A DNA stretch of 64,000 nt from Ananas comosus (taxonomy: Eukaryota; Streptophyta; Magnoliopsida; Poales; Bromeliaceae), in contig NC_033629.1 in assembly GCF_001540865.1 (NCBI RefSeq), positions 6,775,278-6,839,277 on the forward strand, in the 5' to 3' direction. The notes beneath the pieces were generated by a model, which was not told the origin of the DNA, did not search any database, and saw only the letters and a list, made by a program, of their open reading frames with translations. The translations under genes and the position numbers were made by a program. Position 1 is the first letter of the stretch. Each line of letters begins with the position of its first letter. Of this stretch, positions 58,501 through 60,039 are shown one piece after another.

Positions 58501-59956
58501 GGTCACAAAATTTGATTTAATAATAGAGAATCAAATGTCGACAGCACACTAGATTCAAAAATTTTCTTCAATAAGAATCCAAGATTCTTAAGAGACGTGA
58601 ACACATATTTCGCATATGAAATTTGTAGTACTAATTAGGGTAACATACAACAGAAATCATATCCTTTTTTATTCCATAACAATTAGATGAGATATATGCA
58701 TTTTCCAACTAAGGATTGCACATTATGCAATATTTTGCCATTAGCTGTGGAGAATTAAAAAGCAACACAAAAATATAACAGTATCGGCAATAATAATAAT
58801 TGCATGAGAGGAATTGCACTAGTAATATAATCTCATCTATGTTTCCATCGAAGAGGGCGTTGGAGACAAAGCAGGGTTTGTCTATGGTTACATGAGGTAG
58901 ATTAAGGTGGTTTCGTGCGGGATTAAAGTCCCAAGGTGAGGACGAGACGATGGTTGGTTCAACCAATATAGGGTTGTGTGACACAAAGGCTGGCTAGAGA
59001 AGCAAGCAGTTACATGCTTCTCCAGTAGTGGTCCCACCATCATTTTGTAGCATTAAAGAAGGCAAGATTGAAAGCATTTTCGCCTTTTTCTGGGGCTTCC
59101 AACACATAAAAGCCGGTGCTTTTAGACACCGCAGTCCCAAATTTGGCCTCAGGATGCTATAATTTGCTGGTACGTTCCATTTGGATGGAGAGAAAAGAAG
59201 TTTAAAAAAAAAAGAAAAAAAAGAGCGAAAAGTCAGTAGAAAAAATCACTCTCATTTGGATTGAAATACGAGGCGAGAAAAGAAGAGAAATGAAGAGCAA
59301 ATGACCTTCCACAACAGTGAATCTCTTTTCTCTCCAAAGTGGAGAGAAAGGGAGAGAGTTATTTTCTCTTCTTTCCTTCCCTTCATCCAAATAACATGAG
59401 AGAAAATTACTTACTTTTCTTCATTTTCTCTCCTTTAGTTTCTCTTCTTTTCTCTGCTAGCCTCTCCATTCAAACGAAGCATTAATGACTCGCTTGATAT
59501 ATCCATATTACCATACATGGCAATAACAAGCTTTTGATTTCATAGAGATTGAAAATCAGACGAAATAGTAAAATCAACTTACTTCAATCTTTTTGTCCCC
59601 CAAAATCACATCTGAGTGGATGAGGGCATCACTGGCAATGAGAGTGTGATCCCCTTCGGTCTCCGAGACTGCGTAGCTGGTGTGGTCAATAACCAGCGCT
59701 TCCAGATCCTTGGTCCAACCAAGAAAACATTAAAATGTTAATAAATAAAAAACACTACTAAGAAGAGAACAAATCAACAGCCAAATCAAAAAAGGAGAAG
59801 AGGAAAAAACTCCTCTTGCCTCATCGAAATCTACACCACATTCCGTGGCAATGCCTCGGATAACATCAGAGGCAGATGAGTCTGCTGCCAGAATCAAATC
59901 ACGCCCAGAATCCACGAACTCCAAAACCGCATTTTGGTCCAGCGAGCCACCCAAAC
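1160..59956 (-). CDS. OST48: OST48: oligosaccharyltransferase 48-kDa subunit, 12 exons, 5' end missing
   Basis: Non-catalytic subunit of the ER oligosaccharyltransferase, which moves the lipid-linked glycan onto asparagine in nascent proteins. Joined exons (minus strand): 59820-59956, 59583-59708, 58161-58214, 57910-58023, 52152-52207, 49185-49226, 22147-22222, 21737-21808, 21513-21638, 21328-21432, 2272-2355, 1160-1207. Phases agree at every junction and give 345 residues with no internal stop. Family landmarks seen: [131 protein letters not shown], and a C-terminal membrane segment ending VYLYHK. Plant OST48 is about 435-440 residues, so about 90 N-terminal residues (signal peptide included) are missing; I found no matching exon between 59957 and 64000. 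Ten introns are GT-AG and one is GC-AG. Introns of 19.0 and 27.0 kb are filled with transposons. The open frame and intact splice sites argue for a working gene. Confidence 0.95.
1208..2271 (-). other. OST48 intron, 1.06 kb
   Basis: GT-AG intron between the last two exons. It is AT-rich and I see no recognisable mobile element. A short (AAAAG)n run lies near 1415-1437. Confidence 0.85.
2272..2355 (-). CDS. OST48: OST48 exon (pre-membrane segment)
   Basis: 84 bases, 28 residues ([14 protein letters not shown] to YYGASFST). The acceptor is CGCAG|ATT and the donor ACT|GTAAGT. It encodes the highly conserved stretch just before the C-terminal membrane helix. Confidence 0.95.
4150..4322 (+). repeat. 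5' LTR of TRIM-like element
   Basis: 173 bp. It matches 5149-5312 with moderate divergence and is followed by a tRNA-Met-like primer-binding site at about 4324-4337. Confidence 0.7.
4374..4967. mobile_element. MITE nested in the TRIM-like element
   Basis: AT-rich insert with outward ends agttagttaattcgg and its approximate complement (...aaattaact). It is full of attcg/cgaat motifs on both strands and splits an otherwise continuous stretch reading ...cacggctat and ...atggtcccggctgag. Family not recognised; the TSD is too short to be sure. Confidence 0.45.
5149..5312 (+). repeat. 3' LTR of TRIM-like element
   Basis: 164 bp starting TGTGACACCCCC and ending TTCACA, immediately after a polypurine tract (5136-5148). 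Confidence 0.7.
7601..7815. mobile_element. MITE, 215 bp, ~47-bp TIRs
   Basis: The left arm gctactatactattgatagt... continues through ...ggtactattgagtttt and is mirrored by the right arm ending ...agtatagtagc. The arms also contain their own small palindrome (tactattgatagta). No coding capacity. Confidence 0.75.
7920..8463. mobile_element. Foldback-type MITE, 544 bp
   Basis: The left end (tagagtacgcctaccgtgct) and right end (complement of ...ggagcctagctcta) pair for roughly 150 bp with few mismatches, including ctttcgaa, ggaggcctc, ttcgatgat and agaaaccaaattt-like blocks. Long AT microsatellites flank it on both sides. Confidence 0.8.
8464..8512. repeat. (AT)n microsatellite
   Basis: An almost perfect AT run separating two related MITEs. 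Confidence 0.95.
8513..9063. mobile_element. MITE related to 7920-8463
   Basis: Inverted arms agaagtcaactactatctta...ttgtcctatcaagt and the matching right arm ending tagtagccctagccta. Interior blocks such as aaccaaattttataat and tttctagatatttcaaat are shared with the preceding MITE, so they form one family. Confidence 0.75.
9064..9185. repeat. (AC)n and (AT)n microsatellite
   Basis: An AC dinucleotide run (about 9065-9101) passes into an interrupted AT run. Confidence 0.9.
9186..9709. mobile_element. MITE of the same family, right end lost in gap
   Basis: Starts tagagctaggctgagctaag. The arm gagcctctcgtgctatcagt is mirrored by acttggtagcacgaggctcc near 9702, just before the N run, so the outermost ~30 bp of the right TIR are missing. 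Confidence 0.7.
9710..9734. other. Assembly gap (25 N)
   Basis: Run of N joining a MITE directly to an LTR fragment. The junction may be a scaffolding choice rather than real adjacency. Confidence 1.
9735..11850 (+). repeat. LTR-like fragments related to the Tekay-type LTR
   Basis: The blocks 9736-9800 (ttctacgtgtag, acttcgggcc), 11100-11200 (gtagtgtgga, agtcacaa, cacagtcccagaga) and 11300-11790 (cctgcatttactactatcc, gtagatgttttgtttga) follow the order and direction of the 3' LTR at 17993-19553, with a long unrelated or diverged stretch between them. It looks like the right half of a plus-oriented LTR from a related, older copy. No gene is seen in 9850-11100. Confidence 0.6.
11999..13130 (-). 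repeat. Inverted LTR of the Tekay-type element
   Basis: The reverse complement matches the 3' LTR from its end (tgacagccccc here versus TGTCACGCCCC) through the aggaattttccctg, agggcttcgtg and ggtgggctgataaggatt blocks to within about 50 bases of the LTR start. It sits where the 5' LTR should be but points the wrong way. Confidence 0.75.
13047..13545. repeat. ~302-bp tandem duplication spanning LTR and gag start
   Basis: The stretch from ttagcaatccccaacagcct through ggccagtacagatgacagagg occurs at about 13050-13240 and again at about 13352-13542 (period 302). Each unit joins an inverted LTR-start fragment to the first codons of gag. Confidence 0.85.
13433..15119 (+). pseudogene. TE1 gag and protease, broken
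   Basis: The gag region is split over several frames (13417-13722, 13982-14461, 14202-15119). Two zinc-knuckle-like motifs lie near 14265-14364: a diverged [13 protein letters not shown] and a canonical [14 protein letters not shown] (C-X2-C-X4-H-X4-C). The aspartic protease signature [13 protein letters not shown] follows at about 14600. This region would package RNA and process the polyprotein if intact. Frameshifts and stops mean it cannot make a full product. Confidence 0.8.
15010..16592 (+). pseudogene. TE1 reverse transcriptase and RNase H, broken
   Basis: RT blocks: [31 protein letters not shown] (catalytic Asp present), [13 protein letters not shown] and [11 protein letters not shown]. 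RNase H begins [11 protein letters not shown] and ends [13 protein letters not shown]. Breaks: an in-frame TAG at 15214-15216, a frameshift near 15414 inside RT, a frameshift near 16040 between RT and RNase H, and another near 16595 before integrase. Confidence 0.88.
16603..17913 (+). CDS. TE1 integrase with C-terminal chromodomain
   Basis: Open for 436 residues. The zinc-binding HHCC region includes [11 protein letters not shown] and CLTCEQ. The catalytic core has [17 protein letters not shown] and the glutamate in NGQSERTIQ. The tail contains [19 protein letters not shown] and [13 protein letters not shown], then a chromodomain-like end ([18 protein letters not shown]). It is the best-preserved part of the element but is cut off from the rest by frameshifts, so the element is not autonomous. 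Confidence 0.85.
   Translation: MDSSGVLRYRDRLCVPVDSEIREAILREAHCSPYTVHPGGTKMYKDLKAQFWSNGMKRDIGRFVAQCLTCEQVKAEHQVPAGKLQSLPVPEWKWEQITMDFVVGLPRAQGGYDAIWVIVDRLTKSAHFLPVQTTWSRERLAQLYLDEIVRLHGLPVSIVSDRDPRFVAHFWRSLQTALGTQLHFSTAFHPQTNGQSERTIQTLEDMLRACVLDFGERWYRHLRLVEFAYNNSYHASIQMAPFEALYGRRCRSPLCWSEVGERKTLGPEFLLEAEENVRVVRRHLLTAQSCRRSYADTRRRDLEFQIGDHVFLKVSPSRGIRRFGVREKLSPRFVGPFEVLERVGPVAYRIALPPLLAGIHDVFHVLALRRYVFDPSHVIDFTPLEIGEDLRYEERPLRILARETKELRNRVIPYVKVQWSHHEEREATWEPETVMK
17993..19553 (+). repeat. TE1 3' LTR
   Basis: Begins TGTAGTATCC straight after the purine tract agtagaggagga and ends GTGACA. It contains a short tandem array of a gttgagggcggc-type unit at about 19211-19313. The right flank is a truncated hAT-like element. 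Confidence 0.8.
19554..20207 (-). mobile_element. hAT-like MITE copy A, truncated
   Basis: The reverse complement starts caaggattaaagtgctgtgg and continues with cgtgcc-rich subterminal repeats, a ggcacgttttggcac block and a tttagttttttttgttccc block, as in the copies at 29618, 30712 and 34266. The far end is missing where it meets the TE1 LTR, consistent with TE1 having inserted into it or with a later deletion. Confidence 0.75.
20208..21327. other. Intron DNA without recognisable gene
   Basis: AT-rich sequence between the hAT-like fragment and the 21.3-kb exon cluster. No element or gene could be supported. Confidence 0.6.
21328..21432 (-). CDS. OST48: OST48 exon
   Basis: 105 bases, 35 residues ([16 protein letters not shown] to LRLAKQ). 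The acceptor is GATAG|GGT and the donor CAG|GTTAGC. A 19-kb intron follows. Confidence 0.95.
21513..21638 (-). CDS. OST48: OST48 exon
   Basis: 126 bases, 42 residues ([17 protein letters not shown] to KTLSNNQK). The acceptor is TTTAG|GAA and the donor AAG|GTATGT. It is part of the lumenal domain. Confidence 0.95.
21737..21808 (-). CDS. OST48: OST48 exon
   Basis: 72 bases, 24 residues ([14 protein letters not shown] to RINDDL). The acceptor is TTCAG|GCT and the donor TTG|GTAAAT. Confidence 0.95.
22147..22222 (-). CDS. OST48: OST48 exon
   Basis: 76 bases: one base completing lysine, then 25 residues ([15 protein letters not shown] to ERGHLK). The acceptor is TGCAG|A and the donor AAG|GTGAAA. 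It is the first of four closely spaced exons (21.3-22.2 kb), a compact island between the 27-kb and 19-kb introns. Confidence 0.95.
23555..25020. mobile_element. Non-autonomous TIR element with gcctttttgcat ends
   Basis: The left end gcctttttgcataaaacatcc is mirrored by the right end ...ttttctatgcaaaaaggc. The direct repeat gttatatg flanks it (23548-23555 and 25025-25032). The first 30 bp are repeated at 23555, 23585 and 23615. The middle (about 24180-24440) is packed with agttgcactattt and its complement. Related copies lie at 49745-50806 and 50870-51856. Superfamily uncertain; Mutator-like is a guess. Confidence 0.6.
28006..28343 (+). repeat. TE2 5' LTR
   Basis: Starts TGATGCAGGAGC and ends CTACATCA. 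Preceded by ttaaa. Confidence 0.93.
28348..28360 (+). promoter_or_regulatory. TE2 primer-binding site (tRNA-iMet type)
   Basis: tggtatcagagcc, complementary to the 3' end of plant initiator tRNA-Met. It lies four bases after the LTR and directly abuts the gag ATG at 28361. Confidence 0.88.
28361..28990 (+). pseudogene. TE2 gag, N-terminal part
   Basis: ATG at 28361 opens [16 protein letters not shown], then an in-frame TAG at 28475-28477. The capsid-like region follows ([41 protein letters not shown]) with a frameshift near 28925. The reading continues as [14 protein letters not shown] until the insertion at 28991. Gag resumes at 37070 and again at 43184. Confidence 0.85.
29159..29355 (+). 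repeat. TE3 5' LTR
   Basis: Begins TGTTACAACATATTTAG. The right edge is set by comparison with the other LTR; the terminal CA is mutated or lost. Confidence 0.85.
29618..30694 (+). mobile_element. hAT-like MITE copy B (1077 bp)
   Basis: Flanked by a perfect 8-bp duplication accggaag (29610-29617, 30695-30702). TIRs are (c/t)aaggtttaaagtgccg and the complement of cggcacttgaatccttg. Subterminal regions are crowded with GTGCCG/CGGCAC, including ggcacgcttgcgtgcc palindromes. The right half has poly-A/T tracts and a GC-rich island. No transposase. The 8-bp TSD and CAAGG ends point to hAT. Confidence 0.85.
30712..31703 (+). mobile_element. hAT-like MITE copy C (992 bp)
   Basis: TIRs caaggtttaaagtg and the complement of cacttaataccttg. 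The 8-bp flanks atataggg (30704-30711) and atatagtg (31704-31711) match at 7 of 8. It lies nine bases from copy B's target duplication. Internal order matches copies B and D. Confidence 0.82.
32032..36679 (+). pseudogene. TE3 pol: protease, integrase, RT, RNase H, broken
   Basis: Protease: [11 protein letters not shown]. The pre-integrase and integrase zinc region has [10 protein letters not shown] and CNACNMEKQ. The core has HSDVWQSP and QSDNGTEF, then a stop/frameshift near 32970. The continuation has [16 protein letters not shown] starts at about 33955 ([26 protein letters not shown]) and is cut at 34265 by copy D. It resumes at 35477 with [12 protein letters not shown] and [11 protein letters not shown] in shifted frames. 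RNase H includes [20 protein letters not shown], a stop at 36302-36304, SSSEAEYRA and [16 protein letters not shown]. Not functional. Confidence 0.88.
34266..35468 (+). mobile_element. hAT-like MITE copy D (1203 bp)
   Basis: A perfect 8-bp duplication tctttaac (34258-34265, 35469-35476) interrupts the copia RT. It starts caaggtttaaagtgccgtgg and ends ...cggcaccttcaaccatg (terminal ccttg mutated to ccatg). It has the same GTGCCG-rich subterminal arrays and gggggcacggtacggcacgg near the right end. It is the clearest member of the family. Confidence 0.88.
36692..36888 (+). repeat. TE3 3' LTR
   Basis: Begins TGTTACGACATATTTAG after gcttgcgagggta and ends TTCTTTCA. Followed by gatac. Confidence 0.9.
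37070..37266 (+). pseudogene. TE2 gag, middle part
   Basis: After copy E, gag resumes in the style [15 protein letters not shown], then, after a frameshift, [12 protein letters not shown] and [20 protein letters not shown]. It is cut at 37266 by TE4. Confidence 0.78.
37267..37797 (+). repeat. TE4 5' LTR
   Basis: TGTAATGGCATAGC to GGTGTGACA, preceded by tggtg. It contains a TATA-like ctataaataggtg and a CT-rich leader, so it probably holds the element promoter. Confidence 0.93.
37854..39326 (+). CDS. TE4 gag
   Basis: 490 codons from ATG 37854. The N-terminal half is charged and probably coiled coil ([19 protein letters not shown] onward). The capsid-like region begins [20 protein letters not shown] and includes [17 protein letters not shown] zinc motif [14 protein letters not shown] of the short Reina style lies near residue 424. 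The last few residues are out of frame: a single-base indel near 39290-39305 shifts the reading away from the protease, which continues in another frame. Confidence 0.88.
   Translation: MDPDLRSVEPIQERITHNPILLFLKKESQITRVSYFLSDLRKERAHQRIEEFVIGGRSVIGSKKSNRFKFVSKTKAAIAEGTRFRVLDEHVQSLEQHLHELATGSNKRFEELHLKIEAMRAEKQSHYEALRKDSTTTTKKLEQLMEVILNHQRLSFSKDTAGSITQERGILPTPNNSIREDNSSYQLHNRPSPQLPLPRLEFPHFNGDNPKNWVRRCEKYFEIFGIKEQQKLEVAVMHMGPKVDTWFHGYVAERGVMSWEIFAQDVCKRFDSDGLHDVVEEFNKLTQQGTVEDYQEQFEYLRSRLLQTASQFAPEYFLSSFLSGLKEELRSAVKMMYPRSLTQAFEIARLQEQNMAAMLKKSRIWVKNPGSATLSDSSKGNSSATNPRGVDATRNYTSKPTTERSQTNRQLWEQRKVAGLCFKCGDKYSFGHQCKQQTVSAMEATGEVTEVYDEEYLKKVNEGDEQEDEEKEEIGLSVHAFKCRKLGRNH
39300..39669 (+). CDS. 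TE4 aspartic protease domain
   Basis: Read in the frame one base off gag: [14 protein letters not shown], the catalytic [12 protein letters not shown], and [12 protein letters not shown]. It ends at a TAG (39667-39669) caused by a one-base change in a gggaaaaag run; pol carries on in the gag frame. In intact relatives gag, protease and pol are one frame. Confidence 0.85.
39681..42620 (+). CDS. TE4 pol: RT, RNase H, integrase, chromodomain
   Basis: 979 residues without a stop. [21 protein letters not shown] near residue 113, motif A reads [14 protein letters not shown] with Val-169 where the catalytic Asp belongs (GTT at 40185-40187), [13 protein letters not shown], and FFDD at 231-234. RNase H has Asp-379 ([12 protein letters not shown]) and ends [13 protein letters not shown] near 489. 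The integrase zinc region is about 567-612 (CSICIQNK). The core has [16 protein letters not shown] and GQTERLN. The chromodomain lies at about 932-975. Open but probably RT-dead; it could still have been mobilised in trans. Confidence 0.92.
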   Translation: MAEKAKIRSITARQWDQEYLEGNCCAVAQLTSKDEDRDSVPAAIQEVLQQFEDVFQEPRGLPPARLQDHRIPLQAGARPVNIRPYRYSYEQKNEIEKLIKEMLTSKVIQPSNSPYASPVLLVKKKDESWRFCVDYRQLNTLTIKDKYPIPIIEDLLDELGGSTLFSKIVLRSGYHQIRMYPSDIPNTAFRTHGGHYEFRVMPFGLTNAPATFQAIMNEVFAPLLRKYVLIFFDDILIYSKSLEEHVTHLEVVLQILRKNQLYAKRSKCFFGQRQIEYLGYIITPKGIATDPCKVEAMQQWPRPTSARELRGFLGLTGYYRKFIKGYGVISKPLIDLLKKNGFGWDSSAQKAFELLKKVMTEAPVLAMPDYKKTFIVEVDACEDGIGAVLMQEGRPIAYLSKTRSKKNRGLSTYEKELLGLFMAVTKWRHYLSMRQFIIRTDHESLKYLLEQRITTTLQQKGMLKLLGLDYMIQYKKGRENKVADALSRRRTECGSSQAISAVVPEWTVDIITSYKGDEDCQRLIAQLTVQPNSLANYSMVRGILRYKERLYVGSGGELRQKLLIQMHSSAMGGHSGQQTTYKRIKQTFFWPGLKKQVEEMVKNCSICIQNKPDNQPYAGLLQPLPVPRQIWREISMDFIEGLPRSEGKNSILVVVDRLTKYGHFIPLSQPFTVSEVAKAFFDTIYKLHGLPEKIISDRDRVFTSELWKELFKMLGTKLHMSTAYHPQTDGQTERLNRCLETYLRCMCFQRPHSWRKWLSHAKLWYNTNYHSSLGTSPYQALYGCEPPNYLVANLGLGTVHDVREWGKEREGVTRDLRENLLKAQNRMKQFADRRSVDREFQVGDSVYLKLQPYRQCTVAERRNLKLFSRYYGPFEILEKIGTVAYRLQLPEGSRVHPVFHVSLLKKSPPSGQSATRAAPPTGEEEEPRLEPVEILDRRSIRRGNKAVTQVLIKWNHLPDDLATWEDYWSLKEQFPGLDP
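42650..43178 (+). repeat. TE4 3' LTR
   Basis: Nearly identical to the 5' LTR and followed by tggtg. Confidence 0.93.
43184..43880 (+). pseudogene. TE2 gag C-terminus and protease
   Basis: gag continues [16 protein letters not shown] and reaches a zinc knuckle [14 protein letters not shown] (C-X2-C-X4-H-X4-C) near 43432. The protease region follows with [17 protein letters not shown], in which D-G-G replaces the usual D-S/T-G, as in several plant chromoviruses. Frame changes occur near 43230 and 43860. Confidence 0.82.
43885..45494 (+). pseudogene. TE2 reverse transcriptase and RNase H
   Basis: [47 protein letters not shown] (Asp present), [16 protein letters not shown] and [15 protein letters not shown] at 45003-45005 interrupts TIKEV / [12 protein letters not shown], consistent with CpG decay of an Arg codon. 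RNase H begins [10 protein letters not shown] and is cut at 45494 (FNQTNT) by the Helitron-like insertion. Confidence 0.88.
45495..46904 (+). mobile_element. Helitron-like element inside TE2
   Basis: It separates ...aataca from ttttcattaaa..., between which TE2 RNase H reads on with [11 protein letters not shown]. The right end has a GC hairpin (ccgccgcgaagcgcaggc) shortly before CTAG at 46901-46904, followed by a T, the classic Helitron 3' terminus. The left end (tgaatgcc...) lacks the expected TC start, so it may be 5'-truncated or mutated. A GC-rich 5' half (45500-46040) might be captured host sequence; an N lies at 45560. The 3' half is AT-rich. Confidence 0.6.
46905..48149 (+). pseudogene. 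TE2 integrase
   Basis: After the insertion: [11 protein letters not shown], then the HHCC region ([23 protein letters not shown]) and core residues in [20 protein letters not shown] and [10 protein letters not shown] frameshift near 47740 moves the reading from WDLIILKL to [13 protein letters not shown]. The C-terminal part includes [19 protein letters not shown] and ends at a stop at 48147-48149. Confidence 0.87.
48150..48461 (+). pseudogene. TE2 chromodomain-like C-terminus
   Basis: [18 protein letters not shown] leads into [15 protein letters not shown] and [19 protein letters not shown], a chromodomain-type fold thought to guide integration to particular chromatin. It is separated from integrase by one stop codon. 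The stop TGA overlaps the 3' LTR start. Confidence 0.8.
48459..48796 (+). repeat. TE2 3' LTR
   Basis: Starts TGACACAGGAGC after the purine tract ccaaggagat and ends CTACGTCA. Followed by ttaaa. Confidence 0.93.
48802..49184. other. Intron DNA, no gene
   Basis: Unique-looking AT-rich intron sequence between TE2 and the 42-bp OST48 exon. Confidence 0.7.
49185..49226 (-). CDS. OST48: OST48 microexon (42 bp)
   Basis: Only 42 bases: the last base of the split arginine codon, 13 codons ([13 protein letters not shown]), and AA of a lysine codon finished in the next exon 27 kb away. The acceptor is TTTAG|A and the donor AA|GTAAGT. Its phase (1 then 2) fits both neighbours exactly. Confidence 0.9.
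49430..49735. repeat. Low-complexity (aaatttcaaatttt)n tract
   Basis: Made almost entirely of aaattt/tttaaa/tcaaa words. A similar tract recurs at 51850-51955, bracketing the two TIR elements between them. Confidence 0.8.
49745..50806. mobile_element. TIR element related to 23555-25020
   Basis: Left end ggtcttttgcacaaaaaaat...ctagttttgcatttttgca; right end the complement (...cgcaaactagcaggc...ttttgcaaaagggcc). The central block 50216-50342 is rich in ttgcacta and its complement tagtgcaa. Short open frames inside do not resemble known proteins. Confidence 0.6.
50870..51856. mobile_element. Second TIR element of the same family, adjacent
   Basis: The right end ttttgcaaaaccgcaagact...tttttgtaaaaagcc resembles the neighbouring element. 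The left end is less clear. The central block 51251-51393 again carries ttgcactatttg and its complement. The order of internal motifs follows 49745-50806 with heavy divergence. Confidence 0.5.
52152..52207 (-). CDS. OST48: OST48 exon
   Basis: 56 bases: 18 codons ([18 protein letters not shown]) plus two bases (CG) of an arginine codon completed by the next exon. The acceptor is TTCAG|GCA and the donor CG|GTATGC. This exon is easily missed because it is an island between two repeat-filled introns. Confidence 0.93.
52319..54391 (+). mobile_element. hAT-like MITE copy F, split by a foldback element
   Basis: Starts caagaattaaagtgtcgtgg with the family's ggcacgcttgcgtgcc palindrome and ends aggggcacggtacggcacag...attaatccttg. 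Flanks atgcaaag (52311-52318) and aatcaaag (54392-54399) agree at 6 of 8. Taking out 53104-53916 leaves about 1.26 kb, like copy D. The middle is unusually rich in tagattagatt words. Confidence 0.75.
53104..53916. mobile_element. Foldback element with ~230-bp TIRs
   Basis: The left arm gggctttttttgcatttagc... and right arm ...aaatgcaaaaaaagccc pair for about 230 bp. It is flanked by ttagatta on both sides (53096-53103, 53917-53924), although local sequence is repetitive. Each arm contains its own palindrome based on cacggtgaaccattcaccgtg (53249-53302 and 53718-53772). The loop includes an (acccga)n run near 53375-53402. No transposase. Confidence 0.8.
54400..55030. other. Intron DNA, no gene; (AT)n(GA)n at right end
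   Basis: No gene or element is recognisable. An AT run followed by a GA run (about 54993-55033) abuts the next MITE. Confidence 0.7.
55034..55490. mobile_element. MITE of the 7.9-9.7 kb family
   Basis: The right arm ttgttagcactaagggctcc...gaaagcatactagt and the left end tctagctagcattctttcg are inverted matches. Interior blocks (caaccgttcatttt-like, aaaaatgaacgg) are shared with the copies at 7920 and 9186. The left arm has lost a segment. Confidence 0.6.
55536..55790. mobile_element. Half MITE related to 8513-9063
   Basis: ggagttactatcctcttaag, ttcctatcaaatcatttcga and the cgtcaaacgttatctaaata block parallel the copy at 8513-9063. The right arm is missing. It follows an AT/GA microsatellite (about 55497-55535). 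Confidence 0.55.
55791..56623. other. Intron DNA, no gene
   Basis: A segment containing cttgatacttcttttaattatcca is partly repeated (about 55800-55870 and 55890-55950). Otherwise nothing is recognised. Confidence 0.6.
56624..57266. mobile_element. Tourist/PIF-like MITE, 643 bp
   Basis: The ends gggcacgtctagtttgaagg and ...ttggaaccaaacatgccc are inverted matches (GGGCAtGTtTgGTTc type). Candidate 3-bp flanks are cta and tta, compatible with the TWA target preference of PIF/Harbinger MITEs. The interior is AT-rich with many aatttgaattt words. Confidence 0.6.
57270..57909. other. Intron DNA, no gene
   Basis: Unremarkable intron sequence with a poly-T run near 57570-57588, leading to the exon at 57910. 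Confidence 0.6.
57910..58023 (-). CDS. OST48: OST48 exon
   Basis: 114 bases, 38 residues ([17 protein letters not shown] to ISLVSIMQ). The acceptor is ATCAG|GTT and the donor CAG|GTAACT. The intron to the previous exon is 137 bp. The next intron is 5.7 kb and carries a hAT-like element, a foldback element and MITEs. Confidence 0.95.
58161..58214 (-). CDS. OST48: OST48 exon
   Basis: 54 bases, 18 residues ([18 protein letters not shown]). The acceptor is AACAG|GCT and the donor TTG|GTAAGT. The acceptor and the first 15 or so exon bases recur 114 bp upstream (see the tandem duplication at 58199-58405). Confidence 0.95.
58199..58405 (-). repeat. Tandem duplication of an OST48 acceptor region
   Basis: Two imperfect copies, 114 bp apart, of a segment that begins with the 5' edge of the 58161-58214 exon (atagtataggagcctgtt versus atagtataggcgcctgtt). 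They continue through agaaag-rich and aaaaggca(t/c)gc(t/c)taaagg sequence. The upstream copy carries its own AG acceptor (58330-58329). Confidence 0.75.
59170..59484. mobile_element. Short MITE in OST48 intron
   Basis: The left end tacgttccatttggatggag is mirrored by the right end ctctccattcaaacgaagcatta. The interior is purine-rich on the left (agagaaaagaag) and pyrimidine-rich on the right, so it folds extensively. Superfamily not determined. Confidence 0.5.
59583..59708 (-). CDS. OST48: OST48 exon
   Basis: 126 bases, 42 residues ([14 protein letters not shown] to ILGDKKIE). The acceptor is CCAAG|GAT and the donor GAA|GTAAGT. It is separated from the previous exon by only 111 bp. Confidence 0.95.
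59709..59819 (-). other. GC-AG intron of OST48
   Basis: 111-bp intron with donor GAG|GCAAGA and acceptor CCAAG|GAT. GT is replaced by GC in the usual strong context for such introns. Confidence 0.88.
59820..59956 (-). CDS. OST48: OST48 exon (first in window)
   Basis: 137 bases. It starts with two bases of a split codon after an AG acceptor (59958-59957), then 45 residues starting [13 protein letters not shown] and ending CGVDFDE. The 3' junction reads GAG|GCAAGA, so the donor is GC rather than GT. GC donors normally sit in just this strong AG|GCAAG context. The start of the protein must come from exons further right. Confidence 0.93.
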
Positions 59957-60039
59957 CTACAAAGAGCTCCCAAAATATATATATATACATATCAACCTTA
60001 CAACACCGTAGCAGATCCTACAGATCTAGCGAGCAGAGA

